Assembly (NCBI GenBank): GCA_949361645.1
Contig: OX442424.1
Span: 4,423,986 to 4,487,985, forward strand
DNA from: Spongilla lacustris
Taxonomy: Eukaryota > Porifera > Demospongiae > Spongillida > Spongillidae
DNA length: 64,000 bases
Direction: 5' to 3'
Shown piece by piece: positions 39,901-51,900 of this stretch. The notes under the pieces were generated by a model. The model saw only the letters and a program-made list of their open reading frames with translations, searched no databases and was not told the DNA's origin. A program made the translations under genes and the position numbers. The first letter of the stretch is position 1; every line of letters starts with the position of its first letter.

Positions 39901-42900
39901 TTTTGCTGGACACTGTCCCATATATTCTTTACAATGCCATTAGTCTGAGGAGTAATCAATAGGCACTAAAGATGTACACATTATTGATGAATGCATTGAA
40001 TCACTCCCAGGGCTAGTGGAACACTAAATCATTAATATGTGGGACTTATTAACCAATTGGCAAGAACATGTGCAGTGTGATTTGTCACATTTCGCTTGTC
40101 CTTGGGACATCCTGCTAACATTTTATGTATGTGGCAGCCTGGCTAAGCAGCTTCCACAGCCTCGCATTTATTTCAGGGTTAGACAGTGTGTCAGATATAT
40201 TTTGGACATTTATGTGCATTATTTAGATTGTGATGGTTTTTTTTAATTTCCAGGTGGTTGTACAAGCTGACATTAAAAACAATGCGATCTTTGATAGAGG
40301 AACACTGTGGACTAGGCGTTATGCAGTCCCAGCTACAGGTTTCATTTGCTGCCCACACTGGTAAAAGACCCTTTTATTCTTCTGTATAAACTACATTTGT
40401 TGTGTTTTTCTAGGTTCAATTCCTCTCGATTGTTTGGAAGATATCAGCTTGTTGGCATTGTACCCCTTTCTTTTCAGCTTTGTGAAGGCGTTAGCTGAAG
40501 CTGCCATTCAGTCTGGCTATGGAGAGATTATGAAGGTAAGATCATGTTGGAGTTGGCTTATGTTGTTTTAATAGTCTTCTTTCCGACCAGATTCAAACTG
40601 CATTGGAGTCATTTGCTACACTATTACGACTAACATTGATACAAGGGACCACACTGTCAGATATAGCAGTTGCTATAGACTTCTGCAGTGAGGAAAGCTT
40701 TAATATTCTGGGGTCTACACTTAGCACCAGGTGAGTGCAACTGTGGATCATGTATATAATACCAGGTTCTAAAGTGCATATACTGTAATGTACCTACACA
40801 TACCATGTTTAGAGAACCAACTGAATGTTATGTATTTAAATTGAGTAAATTTGCAACCACAAACCCAATAGCTGGAACTGGAGATATACATATTGCCCTG
40901 CTGGCTCTTCGTAGCAGCCAGAAAATAAATTGTGGGTTTTATGTAAGCTCTAGTTACATGTACATGATGCACTGAACTAAATTTCAATGTTCATCAATTG
41001 TTTGTAGTTACGCTGTTACAAAACATGAGCGCTTGCATACCTGTTCATGTTAGTGCTTTTGTACCCAAAGTGAGTGTGCAGCTATTACTGGCCAGATTGA
41101 AAAGCTAAAGAGATTGAAAGTGCTTCTGTTACAAGGACAGCTTCTTGCTTCTTGGAAATCAATGATGGGTCACCGGCTACCAATGTGCTCAAAAGAAGCC
41201 TTTTCAGTTTTGGTGGGTGCTCCTGCAATCTATTTGTCACCATTGTTGTAACTACATGTATGGCCACTACCATAGAACGAGCTGTATCATAAGGATAGAA
41301 TACTTTGTAAGAACATTGGCAAAAGCGGTGCAGTCTGTGATGTTGAGTTAAGGAGAGAGCTTGGCTCTTCACTTGTTGAGCTCTATATTGGACAGAAGTG
41401 CACACTTGCATGTAAGTTCACAAATGACAAATTTATTTTAACTCGAGACTTAAATACATTTTCATTCATTGAATAAGATATGTGCACATCATTGTTTCCA
41501 TGTAACAATTTAGCATCTTGGATTTGGTACTAGCTCCTGTAATGTAAATATAAAACAATATGCACTTGTGATGTACACGTATAAGTGAGTACATCTAACC
41601 TGGTCTTATTCATTGCAGACACCTGTGTCAGTACAGAGGGAGTTCAAGCATCAGAAGCCAGTACTAATGTACTGGATCATATGGTTGTAATTACAGCTCT
41701 CAAGCCAGTCACTTGCATCCTTATGAAGTTTGTCGTAGCATTCTTAGAGAATGGGTAGGTTTGGACCCAATATCATGCCATGTGTTGTTAACAGTAGTGG
41801 TTCATTTTGCTTTAGATCTTATCCTGACACAAATGCATTTAGTTCCTTGCTTCAGTACAGTGTAAAGCTCCCTTTTGTAGACATTACTCATCTCGAACCT
41901 TTTTTTATACTTCAGGCAAATGCAACAGTAAGTTTGTTTTATGCGTCTGCATTGCATGCGCATGTATGTTTGTGTCTGTGAGTCAATCCATCTATTATGA
42001 ACCAGAGTTGTGACTCAGGTCTTCCAATTTTGCTCCAACTTCTTATGTATGTTGGTCTTTATATGTAGGTGACTTGCACCATTTATTATGTTAATATACT
42101 TAAGTGTATACAAAATACACGCCAATTAATTTTGCACCCTCATATCTATGTCATTACGTGGCTGACATAGCTGCTTTTGGTATCAAATTGAGGTCCACTA
42201 TTAGTTATGTGGGTGTGGTTAAAGGTTAATATTTTAAAAAGCACGTTTTGTAATATAGAGGTGTCTTCTAGGTTGAAGCATGTTATTATTTGTGCTCAAT
42301 TCAAGGTCCTATCAATGCAAATCGTTTTCTGAAATAAAAAGTTTGTGTGTTGAGAACACAAGGTTTTACCCGAGGGAGCCATTTTTTTCTTATCAAAATT
42401 CAGTTTTATTTACATATGTTCCAAATGTTGTTATGTAACTGTTCCACCGCGGCTATCCAAGCTCTTGCCCCTTGTGGTTTTATCAACTACAATGACTCAG
42501 CGATAGTGTCCTTATATAGGCATTTGCACGCTTTTGTCATGTCGATATAGCAAGCGTTTTTGTTACCTGTTTGAGAAACGTCAACGCCAACATATACTTG
42601 TACCTTTAGGTGCCTCGGAAAAAACATATCAGAACATCCAGATCTGCCTTTACAAAGTGGAGACTTATGTGTGAACTGCCTAAACTAGACAGTTCATGAG
42701 TTACAAGTCTCCATTTGTCTGTTTTCTGAGGCAACTTGAACGTGCAAGTATACATGGCGCCGATGGAAAATGGTTCACAACAATACCTGCTATAGATATG
42801 CAACCGACTTTGTAGCAAGGTTGATGCAGCAACACACACAAGAGAGGGCAAGGGTCAGACTTGTAGGCTGCGTGCTTCTGATTGAGTCATCCAACAATTC

Positions 42901-45900
42901 CATTCCTGCAGGAGTGTCTGGAGGTGGGGCATTTGGAGGTAATTGCGGAAGCCATTTTGTGGGTGGAGCTCCAGGGTTGGATTCTGTATTTTCTCCTAAG
43001 TACGGCTTCAACCTGTCAACGTGCACACATTGATAGCCTCTGGGACCCTTAATTTTAATACACAGCCTCCTCAAATCGTTCCACAACTTTAAAGGGGTCT
43101 TTCCAGAAGTAACGCTTATGGGAGTGGATGGCAATACCTTGGCTGTAAGAGGCTGTGCCGTCATCCCAATCGTCTTGACAGGTAAAGATATAATATAATA
43201 TATAATGTCGCCTGTGATTGCAGACGACATTATGGTAGATGCAAATCCTAGGGCTAGACATTCTAGAGACCAATGGCAGTATCATTGGCTGTGGTAGAAA
43301 GTTGCTTACCTTTCCCCCCAGAGAAATCCTTCATCCCCCTACAGATGTTTTTCCCGAGATGGGTAGTGGTTCCATTGGGCTAATCACTCGTGCAAGGATA
43401 ACCATACCTCCTGCCAGTGAAATGGAAATCGTGGTAAAAACGAAGATTCCAGTTGGTAAGGGCACATGGTGGGTAGGAGATTCTGTTTGTAGACGTGGGG
43501 TAATGGTCGCTAATGCTATTGTTAACCCATGTGGCAGTGAGCTTATCCCTGTCCGGGACGGTGAGACTTACCAGACGCGTTAAGATACGACTCGAGTTCA
43601 ATAGTAGCAGCAACAGCTTCTTCAACGTGACTGGGCCGCTTCTGTTTTACTCCAAAGGCCAACCGAGCGTCCTCAATCTGTGACAAATAAGCTAGGCGCT
43701 CTCTCGCCTTGTCCTCCAAGTCCGAGTAGGCCTTGTCAGCCAACACCATTAGAGCGTCTCCAAATGAGGCCCAATCCTCTTCTGGGCGCTTCTTCTTGTG
43801 CTTAGTTCTGCTACGTACAACTCCCGCCTACTATCAGGAGCGAAACGTCTTTTTAACACCTTAATGCACTCACCATAATTGCCTCGAATGGCCTCGGGCA
43901 GTTTCATGTAGGCCGTTTGTGCTTGTCCTGTTAGCTGCACTCTCAACCGTTCAGTTTTTCTGCTCCCGACTCCCACTTATTCACAACAGCAACATTTTCA
44001 AATTGGGGCAACCCACGCATCCCATTTTTCCAGCTCTCCGTTGAAGGGCTTAGAAAGGACAGGTTTGGACATCCTGCCGACCATCCTGCTGACTATGCCA
44101 ATGTAACCGACTTTGTACCAAGGTTGATGCAGCAACACACATAAGGTACACGCTAATGATAATATACAAAATAGCACTACTTACATGCACAGTCACAAGA
44201 GAGGGCAATGGTCAGACTTGTAGGCTGCTTGTCTCTGATTGACAAACACTGCACAGTAGATATCGTCAACATTACATGTATGTTACATATATGACAACAC
44301 TCCTGGAAGCAAAAATAAGCACACACGTACTTGCCCAAATAAATGACACTATCTGCTGAATCATTGTAATTGATATGCTACAAATTGGTAGCTGCGGTGG
44401 AACAGTTATATAACACCACTTGGAACGTATGTAAACAAAACTGAATTTTGATGTGAAAAAAATGGCGCTTTCAGGTAAAACCTAGCGCGGTTCTCACAGG
44501 TTATCAATACACAGACTTTATTTCAGAAAACGATTTGCATTAATAAATTTGTGGTTCAACCTACAAGACACCTATATTACAAAATATATATCAACCCTTT
44601 AACCACACCCAAAAATGGGCATCATAACTAATAGTGGACTTGATGGCCTTCAATTTGATGCCAAAAATAGCTGTCAGCCACATAATGGCAATGATATGAG
44701 GGTGCAAAGTTGCAATTTCAAAGAAAAAAAATTAATTATATCAGGACATGTATTTCACAAACCATTAATTAAAGCTATTAACGCAATAAATGGTGCAAGT
44801 CACTTCCATATCAAGACGTTGATATATGAGAAGTTGGAGCAAAACTGGAAGACGTGAATCAGGCTCATTATAGTAGGATTGACCCTACGTTATTTGGGGC
44901 AAGTGTAGTTTGTGAATCCTGTACATATTATCATTTTAGGCAGCACATATTATATCATGCTTGCACTAAAGGTAGTATTCACATCGGATTGAATTAAACT
45001 TAGTGTCAGGTGGTTGTTGGTCACATTATCTGTCAGGTGGTCAAGCACACTGTACTTTTGCAAAAATGGTGCCTTGAAGTGTTGTTAGTGAACACCGGAG
45101 ATCATATGTTGTGTTTGTAATTCAGTGATTCACTATATTTCACTACCTCAAATTGTACCTTCACTATGGTTTTTACAATATAACATTATCACCTGTACAT
45201 ATAGGATGATTTTGTACTTAGAATGTAGTTATATATTAGTGCACGTGTGTCTTTCTACTTCTGACGAATTGCTATGATGATTTCACATATAGGCTATGAA
45301 GGAGTTCATTCCTCAATTGCTAGCATTGTGCACACTGAGTGGATATTTTGTTGGATCACTTTCACAGTTTGTCCTTGGAGATTGCTGTATGCAGCCTTGC
45401 ATCTATCAGGTCGGACTTCATTATTCTCACTATAGATTCACTTGTTCATCTTTTGTAGAATAATTTCAGTGATTTATGTTATGAGCTACTTTCTCCCGAG
45501 AAACCTGTGGCAGCTATTTGTATCGGAAATTTTCGAGAAAAGAGGGAGGACATATCCAAAGTTCTACAGCGGCTTTGGATCCATGGTACAACTGATGCTT
45601 GCAGCTTTCCATGTTGCTGGTAAGAATATCTAAATTACTGTGGTCAGCAGTTGATGTAGCAATTTGCTTTGTTGGTAAAAATGTGCTGCTAAACAAACTG
45701 CATCGTAAAAGACTTAATATTGTGTGGACATATCCTATACATGTACCTGCACCTGGAGTTAAGTGGTATCATACTCAGCTAAGCGTGACAAAGTACCTGC
45801 AGTTCTGCCCTTGAGAAAGATTTATTAACACATATTTTATCACGTGGATGGTATTCGTTTCCTGCGAGTGATTTATGAATTGTGACTAGTATACTATATT

Positions 45901-48900
45901 TCAGTCATTTGCAAGTTATTAGTAATGATATATATCATACGACTCACATGAAACGAATGATGTTCATGTTACTACATTTGTATAGCATGTGCATGAATAT
46001 GTTGCCTTTCTTATGTGTGCTACTATTATGTTTACAAGGATTTCAGAGAGCATTTGGCTTGCAATAAATGAGTTATAAAAATGCCTTATGCCTGAATAGC
46101 TATAACGTCCAAAATAATTATAGCTGTCAGCGTCCTATTTTAAACACTTTATATTACACCATTTTTCTATGGTAAAATACATCTTGGGGTCTTACACTTG
46201 TTCCATGCACTAGCTCTGTGCCAGTATTGCAATGTCCAATACCCCACGGGGTTCAAACCTGCCATACCTTTTGGCAGTAGTAAACTATTCGCTTCAAATT
46301 TACAGAGGTCCCTTATTTATTGGGTTGTTCTGTTCATCAATTTTTATGTCATTCGGTACGGAGTTACTGTTGAACATACTATGTGTAGGTTTTCCCGCTT
46401 CATTTGCGCAAATGATATAATCACTGCACGCAATTTGCCCAAATCATTGGTGCGAAAACGCGCATAGTTTGTTCAACTGTATCTCCGTAACGAATGGCGT
46501 AAAAATGAACAATACTTACAAACCAAATTTGAAGCAATTTTGTTACTCCTGCCAAAAGATATGGCGGGTTTGAACCCCGTGGGGTATCATACATTGCAAT
46601 AATGGCTCAAATAGTATTTCACCATAGAAAAATAGTGTAGTATGAAGTGTTTAAACTAGGACGTTGATAGCTATAAAGTATTGTGATTCAGATGTAAGGC
46701 ATTTGTATACCTATTATAAAATTAGAATGATGAGGCAATATTCTCATGAACTGTCCCAATTTGTATAAGGTACAATGTTTATAATGATAAAATTATAACA
46801 CCACAACAGTGATTTTGTTGAACACTGACCTGTATAGCGTATCTAGATTTCAGTCTACAGTAAATAAAATAATTTCATCAGTTTTATTTTTGTTTCAATG
46901 TATTTTAAAATCAAAATGTTTTCCAATTGCTTTAAAATGTACAATTGTTAACTGTAGATCTACCGATGTTATCTAACTATAGATAACATTTTTCCTTTCA
47001 TGCCTTTCAATCATATTCTAAGCGTCATTTGAAGCATAGCAACCAAACAACCTAAGTTGTGATTAGCATCCATTAAGGCACTAGCAAAACATAAATTGAC
47101 AATTGCTGTTGATTTACAAAATGGAGCGTTAACCTGGATACAGACTAAAGTGGTTAGAAATGCAGGCAAAACCGAATCTGTCACACTCAAGAACATTTTG
47201 TGTTCAGCAAAGTGAGTGATAATACCCTAGATGAGCATTTTTATAGTGGACCAAGCATATTCCAATGTTCCTAAGTAACTCCTTATATTGTATTAAGAGT
47301 GCAATAGAACATGGCTTTTCTAACAGAATTAAATGGTGTCTCTAGCCTTAACATATTCCTGGGTTTAGATTCCAACTTTGCCAAACAATTTTAACTATCA
47401 AGCCCTAGTTATGCAGTGAATTTCGTTTCAATCCAACTACTAGGCAGGTAGAAATTGTCCAAAACACTTTTTGGACTGAATCTTAACTATTAGGTCAGTT
47501 AACTATTGTACATTTTAACATGTTACTGAGAAACTGTTGTAAAAAATATCAGTTTTTCATTTTTGACATTTTAATACATTGAAAAAGACCTTTAAACCAA
47601 TCTATTTTTTTTATAGGTACAAATATCACGTTAACTATCCACTATACTGTATTAGCCAATTTCAATACTCAATGCTCTGCATTATGTGATATTTTATTTT
47701 TGTGATTTCACACAGCTACAGTGAGCTGAGTTTGTTGAAGTCAATGATACAAGCCACTGTTTCTGCTCTGGCTCGGTGCATTTCGTTTGAGGCAGAAGAA
47801 CTAGAACTAGACTATCATAGCTTGTCCCCAGAGCACATACGGCAAATTTTTTGTAAAGCTGCAGAAATGTTGCCTGAAATTTGTGAAATGCTGAGAATAG
47901 CTGGAGACCATCTTGTGGCAGCTTATGCATTAGGGTGCTCCATTCAGCCTGTCTCTGACCTTAGCACACTCTTGTTGCAAAAGATAGCAGCTGTACACTT
48001 GGGAATCACTCTCAGTGTGCTGGTATTCCCATGCTCACCAATAGATCCAGTCGGTGTAGAAAGATCAAAGTGGAAATATCTTAATGTTATGGTAGGTTTG
48101 TTCATTGTAGTGTTCATAGAGTGATCTTTTGTATGCTTTTGTAGCTGGAACAACTGTCAAAGCGTATGGCTGTGTATAGCAATTACCTCAATGTCACTGT
48201 TGGAAAGCAGCTTAATGACTTGTACACCAAAAGTGGTCTTGTAACATCTGCTGTCACGCCGTATTTGCGGTCTATGAAACAAAAGATTAATATTCTGGCT
48301 TTGCAACTGCAGGCTGTTGATAAGAAACAACGTCCAAACCCTTTGAAGGTGACTTATTAAATTGTCTGTGTGGTCACCAAGACTGGATTGTATGTTTGCT
48401 TTGTAGTACCCTCAACTTCTAAAACTGTGCTTGGATTTGATGAAGAGTATTTGCTCGCCACACAAAATTGAAGGTTTGCTGAATGCCATTAAAGGCAATG
48501 AAGCTGGCAGCCAGGAGAAAGTACGGTCATGGAATATGGCTGTAATGGCTGCTCTGAGTAGAATTGTGACTGACTATGGTGACTACCCTGACATGGTCCA
48601 ACCATTAGTCATGGCATTGCTACAAGTAAGTAGCGTTATGTGTATGGTGTGGTCTTTTGTGACTACTAATAAATAGGTTGTGGATGGATTAAATACTGCA
48701 GCTGACATTGTCAACTGGCAACATCATCAAAAGGTATGTTCATGTTTCTATATTATACATAGTTCTCCTCATGCCTTTTTAGGATGGTGCTGCACAACTG
48801 TACTCTATCAGTGTACATACACTTGATAACCTTTTATCCCCTGTCGTCCTACGCGTAGGATTCAAGTTAAAATTAATTTTTAGCAAACTCATATGAACAG

Positions 48901-51900
48901 AGAACAAACCAAAATCTCATTGTACTGTACAAATGGTTAATCAATTCAGAAAATACTGGTACTTCCTTGCAATTCTTAATCTTTAATCTATCTTGAATTC
49001 AGGATCGGTAAAATCCTGAATTCAGGATAATGAGTTCTTCTGTTTATAACAACCATTGCAGTGAAAATTAAAATAATGAAAACATAGAAGCTGTTTGTTT
49101 CAACAATGGTTTGCACATTCTATAGCATGGAATAATTTTAATCATCTAGAAAGCTGCCCAAACTTCAAGGATGCATAAGCACATTTCGTTGCTCTCGCTT
49201 ACATAAGTTAGATGATTAGCAATTTGTAGTTTGGAATGCTTACAAAGAGCATTGAACATATCAATTTTACTCCTTTTCACTACTTATTGGTGGTAGCACC
49301 TCCAGACTCTTGGTAGAAATTGTATTTTTATCAAACTTGTACACAAAATAATAGAAAAGTGTAATTTATGATCACTGTCCGAGCATTCCCCTTTCTTTTT
49401 ATGTGCCAACAGTACTGGTGACAGCATTTCTACCAATGCCAGGTATTTCTGCATCACTCTGAACAACAGAAATGCATTTTTATTTTTATTTTGCAGAGGC
49501 TAACCATCGTATCACCCTCTATGACTCGCTTCGCTTAGTCCGCCTTGAGTTCATTCGATGCTCCATGCCTCCTGTATCCCATATTCTTGAATTTGCATAT
49601 ATGGTTTTCTTTTGTAACAGCTTCTATCTTGAAAGTAAGCTTCCTGCTCTTTCCTCAACTTTATACCTGACTTCGATGGTAACCTCTGCATTATTTGCGA
49701 AGGAAACTAAGCCTAAACATTGTTTTTGTTTTTTTTTTTTAAAGGATAAAAAAATTGATCGACTAAAATGATAGCGCTGTTTAGGTGAAAGCTTACAGAA
49801 GCGAAATAGCAAAATCATCGATACCGTTCGAATTGATGTCGATACGATCAGTGTAAAGTCATCTGAATTAAGATTAAGGATGAAAATAGATTAAAGGTTA
49901 AAAGATTGTCACATACAGTCAATAATGTATATTTCATTATGCAAGGTTTTAGTGATACAAACCATAGCAATTAATATGCTGGAACATGCATGCGTGTTAT
50001 TCGATGGAAGATTGCCACGGATTTAACCCCTATTCACTCAAGCTTTTGTCCTGTATACAGGACAAATTTTCATTAACACCGGTTCCGTGAAATTAGACGA
50101 CCTTTTTCGTCGAACCATGCTTTCTAAAAATTAGTCGCAAGGCCTCCAATTGTCTGGAAAAGCATATTTTTAGATACTTTAACTATCACCTAGCCATTTG
50201 GCGCTGTCATCTGTCTTATATCTGTTGTGGACACTTACCTGTATGCTTTCAAAGTGATGCGGTTTTATGTTTTTCGGTCACGAAGCATTGCAGAGTACAC
50301 TTTTTTCCTAGGCAATTAAGAGCCACTATGGATACGATTTTAAACGTCATTTGGTACTACTAGGAAGCCACAATAGATATCGTTTTGGCAGTTAGCTTAG
50401 ATCTTGTACAAAACTCACTTACAGTTATTTACCTCGTTCGAGGGCTTACGTACATCAATGTAGTTCATTAATGTCTGGGTACGAGAAATTAATAACTGGA
50501 CGAAAAGCCTCTGTATTTTAGCTCACGTGCACATATTTATGCGTAAATAGTACCCACGTGATGCCTAATTATAAGGTGTTTGGGCCTGGGCACGACCAAA
50601 TTTGGATCTGGTATCGAGATCCAAACTAGTCCTGTGACCCACGTGATGCTTAATGATTAGGTGTTTGGGCCTGTGCACGACCAATATTTGGGTCTGGAGT
50701 CGAGATCCATAGAAGTTTAGTGTCTGTTTCAACGCTAGCAAGATGGGTTACTGCCAGAATTGTTTGAAGCGCTACCTATCCTATCCAGTTGAGCACTTAG
50801 ATACTGTTTTTAGACTCAAAAAACCTTGTCAGAAAAAAGTGTCCCATTTCCGGTAAGGTCTTTATCCTCTCGACTGTAAACAAATGTAGGTCCTCAGCGG
50901 AAGTAGTTACAAGGCTGGCAGTAACTCCAAACATCGTCTAAGGAGTTGAACTACTTCATACACTGGTATTAGTGACAATTGGTACCGTTCCGACTAATTT
51001 TCCAAAAAGTGAGTTCGACAAAATAGGCCAAAAAAGTCGTCTAATTTCACGGAACCGGCGTTAAATTTTTTTATATTCTAACAATGTCCAATTGAAGATT
51101 TTATCGAAAGAATGGTTCAATAATTGGTCCAAGATATTTTTAATGTGGCATGTCTAGTCTCTACAATCATACTTTGTAAATGAAAATTATCTTATTAAAA
51201 TTATTATATATTTTGAATACATGAACGAATGAATATAACATCACATTATGTTGCTCTTTCACGTTGGTTATGGGATCAACTTCCTTTGAGCTAGCAGATG
51301 GACAGCACCCCTTAGATTATGATGCAACTTCCCATATATGGTTGTCTTCTTATGAAAAGACATTTGACTATTTATTACTTTAATATCCATAATGGTTTAG
51401 GAGATACACATTGCTGACTTCACTTGATAATCTCAACTTTGAAATGATATACACTTTGAGCATAGTTGAACGTTTTACATCAAATCCAAGATCTTATGAA
51501 GTACAAGCGATGCATGGTATGCATTTTGGAGGGAGGTGAAAGGGTTAAGTGATAAATTAGTTTATACAAATACTGTGGTTGACAATCACCACTTCTATTA
51601 ACCAGTGCGGACACAATATTGAACTTAGTATTTTTGGAAAATAAAAATGTTGATTATGGATAACCCCTGAGATCCTGAAATAACCCCTGAGAACCTGAAA
51701 TGGTTTAATGTGTAGCAGCCATTTTGAGTTGATTAACTGTACGAAAGGCTAAGTGTGTTTCAACCTCAGCAGTCAATACTACAATTTTCATCCATTTGTT
51801 AGTGTAAACGGTTTATATTTTAGTTTTGATTGCTGAGGATGTAACCCATTGAGGGCCCAATCGAAATGGCTGCTACACATAAAGCCATTTGAGGTTCTCA

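Larger units (their letters stand above)
42795..44245 (-). mobile_element. Ty3/Gypsy-type LTR retrotransposon remnant
   Basis: Direct repeats at 42789-42890 and 44099-44242 (TTTGTA(G/C)CAAGGTTGATGC; AGACTTGTAGGCTGC) look like two degraded LTRs, the first shortened by a deletion. Between them on the - strand lie, in the correct order, a gag fragment (43976-43585) and the integrase tail (43285-42980). Protease/linker, reverse transcriptase and most of integrase are missing or displaced. It is inactive. The tract sits in an MDN1 intron in antisense. Confidence 0.65.
42005..44866. mobile_element. Long inverted repeat enclosing Ty3/Gypsy debris
   Basis: A left arm of about 450 bp (42010-42460) is repeated in inverse at 44385-44866: CTTCCAATTTTGCTCCAACT at 42022 pairs with AGTTGGAGCAAAACTGGAAG at 44832-44851; GGTGACTTGCACCATTTATT (42069) and AAATTCAGTTTTATTTACAT (42397) have partners too. 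Outside the Gypsy remnant the internal sequence includes a second hairpin (42611-42738: GTGCCTCGGAAAA / TTTTCTGAGGCA). This looks like an older palindromic element into which a retrotransposon inserted. Confidence 0.7.

Noticed and set aside
43239..43583. Functional host aspartic protease gene
   Set aside because: It has the end of a Gypsy protease and its spacer only, no catalytic triad, and lies between gag and integrase debris.
49496..49620. Exon-like segment after TTTTGCAG
   Set aside because: It is inside mobile element D, the phase-0 frame stops after 13 codons, and the flanking MDN1 exons 48677-48733 and 52317-52422 join in phase without it.
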